Assembly (NCBI RefSeq): GCF_022399565.1
Contig: NZ_JAJTUT010000001.1
Coordinates: 1,539,336 to 1,603,335 of the forward strand
DNA length: 64,000 bases
Direction of reading: 5' to 3'
Source: Flavobacterium algicola
GTDB taxonomy: Bacteria; Bacteroidota; Bacteroidia; Flavobacteriales; Flavobacteriaceae
The notes below the pieces were generated by a model that saw only the letters and a list, made by a program, of their open reading frames with translations, did not search any database and was not told the DNA's origin. How positions within the stretch are numbered: the stretch's first letter is position 1; every line of letters starts with the position of its first letter. This document shows, piece by piece, positions 59,107-64,000 of this stretch. Position numbers and translations under genes: made by a program.

Positions 59107-60459
59107 ATGAAACATATCACTACTTTATTTATTTGCTCTCTTCTATTTGTGACTCAAACTAATTTTGGTCAAATTACTCAGGAAGATCCCGAAATAACAA
59201 AAATGATTTCTGAAATAAAGGCAGATAACCTTGAAATCACTGTAAAAAAATTAGTTTCTTTTGGAACCCGACATACTTTGAGTGATACCAAAAGTAAAAC
59301 GCGCGGTATTGGTGCGGCGCAACAATGGGTGAAATCTGAATTTGAAAAATACGCATTAGAATCTGGAGGTAGGTTAACATCAATCATCGATTATTTTACC
59401 GTAAAAGCAGATGGAAAACGCATCGCTACTGATAGTCAATTAGGGAATGTGATGGCGACTTTAAAAGGAACGGATCCTTCTGATAATCGAGTACTTATAA
59501 TAAGCGGTCATCTAGATTCACGTGTTACAGATGTTATGGATGCAAAATCGGATGCTCCAGGAGCAAATGACGATGGTTCTGGTGTAGCGGCCATGATGGA
59601 ACTGGCTAAAATTATGAGTAAAAGAGCTTTTCCTTATTCAATAATTTTTGTTGCAGTAACAGGTGAGGAGCAAGGCTTGTATGGGGCACGTCATCTTGCA
59701 GAGGTTGCCAAAAAAGGAAATTGGAATATAATTGCGATGCTAAATAATGATATGATTGGTAATAGCTTATCAAGTGGTACAAAGTTACGCGACAATACGC
59801 AAGTACGTGTCTTTAGCGAAGCCACACCATATTTAGAAACTAATGAGGAGGCCAAAATGCGTGTACTTACAAATAGAGATAATGACAGTCCGTCAAGACA
59901 ACTTGCCCGATATATCAAGGCAACTACCAATCAATATGTAGCACAACTTGATATCAATCTAGTCTATAGAAATGATCGCTTTTTACGTGGTGGAGATCAT
60001 ACTCCCTTTAGTCAAAATGGATTTACAGCCATTCGCTTTTGCGAGATGAATGAAAATTTTGACCACCAACACCAAGACTTACGTACTGAGGATAATATAA
60101 AATATGGCGATTTACCCGAATTTATGGACTTTGAATATTTGAGAAAAGTTGCAGCGTCAAATTTGGCCACATTAGCAAATTTGGCAGGAGCTCCAAATGC
60201 TCCTCAAAATGTGGGTATCGAAGTTAAAGACCTTACAAATTTTTCTACACTAACGTGGACAGCCTCAAAGACGACTAATGTTTATGGTTACCAGATATTA
60301 ATTAGAGAGACATCTGACAATAGTTGGCAGAAAGCAGTCTTTGTAAAAGATACTAAAGCTACTATACCTTATTCGAAAGACAATTTTTTGTTTGCTGTAC
60401 AAGCAATTGATGAATTGGGTCACGCAAGTTTACCAGTTTTTCCTATTCCTATTCGCTAA
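59107..60459 (+). CDS. M28-type metallopeptidase with C-terminal fibronectin-like domain
   Basis: 450 residues with a signal peptide ending TNFGQ. Zinc ligands: GHLDSRVTD with His, PGANDDGSGVAAMMELA with Asp, VTGEEQGLYGARHL with Glu-Glu, NNDMIGN with Asp, and HTPFSQNGFTAIRFCE with His. These are the M28 (aminopeptidase Y) residues. A C-terminal Ig/FnIII-like region (about 365-450) begins PQNVGIEVKDLTNFSTLTW. Exported; digests peptides outside the cytoplasm. Confidence 0.9.
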   Translation: MKHITTLFICSLLFVTQTNFGQITQEDPEITKMISEIKADNLEITVKKLVSFGTRHTLSDTKSKTRGIGAAQQWVKSEFEKYALESGGRLTSIIDYFTVKADGKRIATDSQLGNVMATLKGTDPSDNRVLIISGHLDSRVTDVMDAKSDAPGANDDGSGVAAMMELAKIMSKRAFPYSIIFVAVTGEEQGLYGARHLAEVAKKGNWNIIAMLNNDMIGNSLSSGTKLRDNTQVRVFSEATPYLETNEEAKMRVLTNRDNDSPSRQLARYIKATTNQYVAQLDINLVYRNDRFLRGGDHTPFSQNGFTAIRFCEMNENFDHQHQDLRTEDNIKYGDLPEFMDFEYLRKVAASNLATLANLAGAPNAPQNVGIEVKDLTNFSTLTWTASKTTNVYGYQILIRETSDNSWQKAVFVKDTKATIPYSKDNFLFAVQAIDELGHASLPVFPIPIR

Positions 60460-60669
60460 AAACGCATAAAATAGAATAGATTAAATTGTAAACACATCAT
60501 CTTGTAAAATAATTTTATGTTTTTCCATGGAAATATTTACATTATCAATGAACGTAAGGAAAGGGTAAATTGGTATGTTGTCAGGATTGGTGCTCTAATG
60601 CAAATCAATAAAATAGGAACTTAATTTGTAATAATTATGCATCCCTATTTCAAAAAAAAAGAATATTAC

Positions 60670-60677
60670 TATATTTG
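60670..60677 (+). promoter_or_regulatory. Candidate -7 element of pyrH
   Basis: TATATTTG exactly matches TAnnTTTG, 23 bases upstream of the pyrH ATG at 60700. No good TTG is seen at the -33 position. Confidence 0.4.
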
Positions 60678-60699
60678 CACCAAACAACTCAACAAACTC

Positions 60700-61407
60700 A
60701 TGAAATATAAAAGAATTCTTCTGAAATTAAGTGGTGAAGCTCTAATGGGAGATAAGCAATACGGAATTGATCCTGTGAGATTGGCCGAATACGCTGAAGA
60801 AATCAAAAAGATCCACAATAAAGGAGTAGAAATCGCCATCGTTATTGGTGGAGGAAACATCTTTAGAGGAGTTGCTGGTGCAAGTGCGGGTATGGATCGT
60901 GTACAAGGAGATTACATGGGGATGCTAGCCACTATAATAAATGGTATGGCTTTGCAAGGTGCTCTTGAAGACAAAGGGATCTTAACTAGGTTACAAACAG
61001 CTTTAAAAATTGAAGCAATTGCAGAACCTTATATCAAACGTAGAGCAGTACGTCACCTTGAGAAAGGTAGAATCGTAATTTTTGGTGCAGGAACAGGGAA
61101 CCCATACTTTACTACAGATACAGCGGCAGTATTAAGAGGTGTTGAGATTAATGCAGATGTTATTTTAAAAGGAACTAGAGTAGACGGTGTTTATGACTGT
61201 GATCCTGAGAAAAATGATAGTGCTATTAAGTTTGATACTATTTCATTTGAAGACGTTCTTAAAAAGGGATTAAATGTAATGGATACAACAGCCTTTACTT
61301 TAAGTCAAGAAAATAAATTACCAATTGTCATTTTTGATATGAACAAAATAGGTAATCTTGAAAAAATTTGTAACGGAGATAACATAGGAACAGTAGTAAA
61401 CGTATAG
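60700..61407 (+). CDS. pyrH: UMP kinase
   Basis: 235 residues from ATG 60700 ([17 protein letters not shown]), chosen because the upstream extension crosses the promoter. AAK-fold landmarks: [71 protein letters not shown]. Phosphorylates UMP for pyrimidine nucleotides and is usually allosterically controlled by GTP and UTP. Frr follows 77 bases after, as in most bacteria. Confidence 0.96.
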   Translation: MKYKRILLKLSGEALMGDKQYGIDPVRLAEYAEEIKKIHNKGVEIAIVIGGGNIFRGVAGASAGMDRVQGDYMGMLATIINGMALQGALEDKGILTRLQTALKIEAIAEPYIKRRAVRHLEKGRIVIFGAGTGNPYFTTDTAAVLRGVEINADVILKGTRVDGVYDCDPEKNDSAIKFDTISFEDVLKKGLNVMDTTAFTLSQENKLPIVIFDMNKIGNLEKICNGDNIGTVVNV

Positions 61408-61484
61408 TTTATAATGTTATTTTAAGATCATGACAATGATGCTTAAAATGGCAAATGATTCCACAAAAAATAAAACTCAAAAAG

Positions 61485-62048
61485 ATGACTGAAGAAATAG
61501 ATTTTATATTAGACAGCGCAAAAGAATCAATGGAAGGTTCTATTACACACTTAGAGAAAGAATTTACAAATATTCGTGCGGGAAAAGCTTCACCTGCAAT
61601 GATAGGAAGTGTTTTTGTTGATTACTACGGTTCTTCAACACCACTTTCTCAGGTTGCAAAAATAAGCACGCCAGATGCTAGAACAATTACCTTACAGCCT
61701 TTTGAAAAAAATATGTTGCATCCTATAGAAAAAGCAATTATGATTGCTAATCTAGGATTCAATCCAATGAATAATGGAGATTTAATCATCATCAGTGTTC
61801 CGCCTTTGACAGAAGATAGAAGACGTGATTTGGCTAAACAAGCCAAGTCTGAAGCTGAGGATGCTAAGATCGGTATTAGAAATTCACGTAAAGATGCTAA
61901 TAACGATATTAAAAAATTAGAAAAAGATGGTACTTCTGAGGATGTTTGTAAAAGTGCAGAAGATGAGGTTCAAATTTTGACTAACAACTACATCAAAAAA
62001 ATTGATGAATTGTTGGTAGTTAAAGAAGCTGAAATAATGAAAGTATAA
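61485..62048 (+). CDS. frr: Ribosome recycling factor
   Basis: 187 residues from the ATG at 61485 (MTEEIDFILDSAKESMEG); the frame from 61455 adds 10 residues not in the family. Domain I helix with FTNIRAGKASPAMIGSVFVDYYGS, domain II with ARTITLQPFEKNMLHPIEKAI, and NDIKKLEKDGTSEDVCKSAEDEVQ. Splits post-termination ribosomes with EF-G. Downstream of pyrH, ends in a terminator. Confidence 0.96.
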   Translation: MTEEIDFILDSAKESMEGSITHLEKEFTNIRAGKASPAMIGSVFVDYYGSSTPLSQVAKISTPDARTITLQPFEKNMLHPIEKAIMIANLGFNPMNNGDLIIISVPPLTEDRRRDLAKQAKSEAEDAKIGIRNSRKDANNDIKKLEKDGTSEDVCKSAEDEVQILTNNYIKKIDELLVVKEAEIMKV

Positions 62049-62070
62049 TCATTTTCAAACTATTTATTAA

Positions 62071-62102
62071 AAGTCCGTTTACACTGTAGACGGACTTTTT
62101 TA
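62071..62102 (+). terminator. Terminator of frr
   Basis: AAGTCCGT (62072-62079) pairs with ACGGACTT (62091-62098), followed by a T run. Confidence 0.9.
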
Positions 62103-62105
62103 TTC

Positions 62106-62113
62106 TATTTTTG
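62106..62113 (+). promoter_or_regulatory. Candidate -7 element of the DUF5686 gene
   Basis: TATTTTTG, matching TAnnTTTG, 45 bases upstream of the ATG at 62158. No clear -33 element. Confidence 0.35.
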
Positions 62114-62157
62114 CCATAACAAATTGACGTCCTTTACGTTTGATTAGAAACTTTTTT

Positions 62158-64000
62158 ATGAAATATTTTTATTTCTTTCTTTTATTTACTTCATTAACCC
62201 TACAAGCACAAGTGCGAATAAGTGGTGTTGTGAAAAATGCAGAGACGAGCAAAGGACTTCCGTTTGCTACGATAACTTTCGATACTAATCATAAAACTAT
62301 AACAGACGTAGATGGGAAATTTGCGGTAACCATCCCAACATCCAACCCTGTCTTTGAGGCTTCTTATATTGGGTATACAACTACGCAGCATATTATTACG
62401 GGCAGCGTTAGCTATTATCTTGTCAATCTCCTACCTAAGACCACCGCTCTAGAGGAAGTACTTAGTAACAATATCAATCCTGCGACACTAATAATAAAGA
62501 AAGCTATAGCATCAAAAGAGGCAAATAATCCAAAGGTGAAGCTTAATAGTTTTGAATTTAAATCATATAATAAGCTATTAGTAAGTGCACATCCAGATTC
62601 GATAGTCGGAAAATTAGATTCAATTTTTATTCAGAAAAGGCGCGGACTTATTTTTCAAAAAGTAGATTCCACAAAGTTTAAATTCAAAGAAGTAATTGAC
62701 AAACACCATCTTTTTCTAACAGAAAAAGTGTCAAATTTTCAATATAAAGACAATGCTTTAAAAGAAACTATTTTGGGGACAAAAATGGCGGGATTAAAGC
62801 AGCCTATTTATGAAATTATTGGATTTAACTTGCAGTCGTTTTCTGTCTATGATGAACGATATGAGTTATTTGAAACCAAATATAGTAGTCCATTATCCAA
62901 AAATGCACTTAAAGAATACAGTTATAAATTGCTCGACACTTTAGAAATAGAGGGCAGAATGACATATATGGTTCACTTTAAAAACAAGAAGAAGAGTAAG
63001 GCTGCAGGTTTAGAAGGAATTTTATATATAGACAAAAGTAGTGCTGCTGTCGCAAAGGCAGTAATGAGAATTAAAGGTGTTTTAGACATCAGTGGCACGC
63101 ATGAGTTTGAGTATGTTCCTCAGGAAAAGATGTGGTTTCCTATTTCGAAAAAATTCAGGATTGTAAAGGGTAAAAATGACGATGATATCAAAATATTAGG
63201 AGGGACTATTCAGTTTGATGGTGATTTTGAAGACAACCTATCAACAAGAGAAAAACAGCCATCCGATTATGTATACGTAACCTCAGAAACTGATAATTTT
63301 GACTTTCGGTTTAATGCACCTTTAACTGTCAAGAAATCATTTGTTAGCATTGAAATTAAAGACAATGCACTGAATAAAACCGAAGACTTTTGGGATAAAT
63401 ACCGTAAAGATTCTTTGGATGTAAGGGAGCAAAAAACTTATCTGGCTCTGGATAGTTTGTTTTTAAGAAAGCGATTGGAGAGTAAAATTCGTTTTGGACG
63501 AAAAGTATATAATGGATATTTACCTTTAGGCTTTTTTGATTTGGACTTGCGCAGAATATTTCGTTACAACAATTACGAAGGCTTTCGTTTGGGTTTTGGT
63601 GGTGTAACAAATGAACGTTTTTCAAAAATAATTAAGATCGACGGATACTCCGCCTATGGTACGAAAGATGGTGCATTCAAATACCATTTGGGAGCTGCAG
63701 TGCGCGTTGGTAAGTTTTCTAATTCGTGGATTGGAGCTTCATATACAGATGATGTAGGTGAGATTGCAAGTACTACTTTTGCCATCGATAAAAAGCCGTT
63801 TAAACTCTATGATCCAAGACCAATCAACATAAGTACTTTCTACAACTATGTGAGTTATAAATCTTATATTGAGACTGCTATCATTCCTAAAACGGAAAGT
63901 ATTTGGGAATTGTCACATACAGAGGTTTTACCGAAATTTGATTATGTATACAATCTGAATAACCGACTTTATACTTACTATCAAATGACAACGGCCAAGG
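62158..64000 (+). CDS. DUF5686 / carboxypeptidase-regulatory-like outer-membrane protein, 5' part (cut by window edge)
   Basis: The frame from ATG 62158 continues open to the window end (614 codons). Signal peptide MKYFYFFLLFTSLTLQAQ, a CarboxypepD_reg-like plug domain (VRISGVVKNAETSKGLPFAT, TITDVDGKFAVTIP), then a large DUF5686 body with FLTEKVSNFQYKDN and FPISKKFRIVKGKND. Late strands (GFRLGFGGVTNERFSK, HLGAAVRVGKFSN) look like a barrel beginning. Outer-membrane protein of unknown role, common in Bacteroidota. Frr ends just upstream. Confidence 0.85.
   Translation, partial: MKYFYFFLLFTSLTLQAQVRISGVVKNAETSKGLPFATITFDTNHKTITDVDGKFAVTIPTSNPVFEASYIGYTTTQHIITGSVSYYLVNLLPKTTALEEVLSNNINPATLIIKKAIASKEANNPKVKLNSFEFKSYNKLLVSAHPDSIVGKLDSIFIQKRRGLIFQKVDSTKFKFKEVIDKHHLFLTEKVSNFQYKDNALKETILGTKMAGLKQPIYEIIGFNLQSFSVYDERYELFETKYSSPLSKNALKEYSYKLLDTLEIEGRMTYMVHFKNKKKSKAAGLEGILYIDKSSAAVAKAVMRIKGVLDISGTHEFEYVPQEKMWFPISKKFRIVKGKNDDDIKILGGTIQFDGDFEDNLSTREKQPSDYVYVTSETDNFDFRFNAPLTVKKSFVSIEIKDNALNKTEDFWDKYRKDSLDVREQKTYLALDSLFLRKRLESKIRFGRKVYNGYLPLGFFDLDLRRIFRYNNYEGFRLGFGGVTNERFSKIIKIDGYSAYGTKDGAFKYHLGAAVRVGKFSNSWIGASYTDDVGEIASTTFAIDKKPFKLYDPRPINISTFYNYVSYKSYIETAIIPKTESIWELSHTEVLPKFDYVYNLNNRLYTYYQMTTAK

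Noticed and set aside
62200-62391. 63-residue minus-strand frame
   Set aside because: Antisense to the carboxypeptidase-like domain of the DUF5686 gene, which has a convincing signal peptide and domain.

Overview
The window comes from the chromosome of a Bacteroidota bacterium, most likely Flavobacterium or a close relative in Flavobacteriaceae. DNA is AT-rich, start codons generally lack Shine-Dalgarno sequences, and several genes are preceded by the Bacteroidota promoter form (TTG/TTTG, then about 18-23 bases, then TAnnTTTG). Gene families typical of the phylum are present: DUF4271, DUF4296, DUF3098, DUF5686, a PID-CTERM-type sorting tail and the GreA/GreB variant beginning MSRGF.

Region 1 (1-9.2 kb) is an accessory, defence-like island. 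After a partial crotonase gene and tRNA-Ala(GGC), every gene points left: two overlapping DUF262 proteins (one with a C-terminal DUF1524 HNH nuclease, as in GmrSD-like systems), a small PD-(D/E)XK-like protein, two HEPN-like proteins with RxxxxH motifs and a large PD-(D/E)XK nuclease. A tyrosine recombinase that has lost its N-terminal part sits at the far edge, against the terminator of a GreA/GreB-type gene. Two near-identical 31-bp elements and a 15-bp inverted repeat around the large nuclease are not explained by coding.

Region 2 (9.2-21.3 kb) carries an aldehyde dehydrogenase with an AraC-type regulator, an LpxR-like lipid A deacylase coupled to mtgA, a hybrid histidine kinase that converges on (and overlaps) a sigma-54 response regulator, and a tandem array of seven paralogous small exported proteins with a PepSY-like domain.

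Region 3 (21.5-27.4 kb) is housekeeping: accC, accB, fabH, rpmF, a DUF177 gene and pdxA on the minus strand, diverging from ribE, followed by a small PID-CTERM-like protein.

Region 4 (27.9-35.1 kb) holds a phytase-esterase-like lipoprotein and then the most interesting locus: small exported subunit, PapD-like chaperone, two-domain subunit whose C-terminal half resembles the small subunit, and a 931-residue outer-membrane barrel protein. This is the layout of a chaperone-usher fibre system, in a phylum where the classical form is not the usual one.

Region 5 (35.2-64 kb) is mostly core metabolism and envelope biogenesis: tRNA-Met, methylmalonyl-CoA epimerase, queD-like, lpxH, S1/P1 nuclease, LuxE-like, tyrS, dihydroorotase, a dolichol-phosphate-mannose-synthase-like glycosyltransferase, hemD-like, a zinc metallopeptidase, leuS, ftsX, uppP, truB, pyrH, frr and a truncated DUF5686 gene at the right edge. 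leuS is unusual: a DUF559 nuclease-like domain is embedded where the catalytic domain enters the editing domain.
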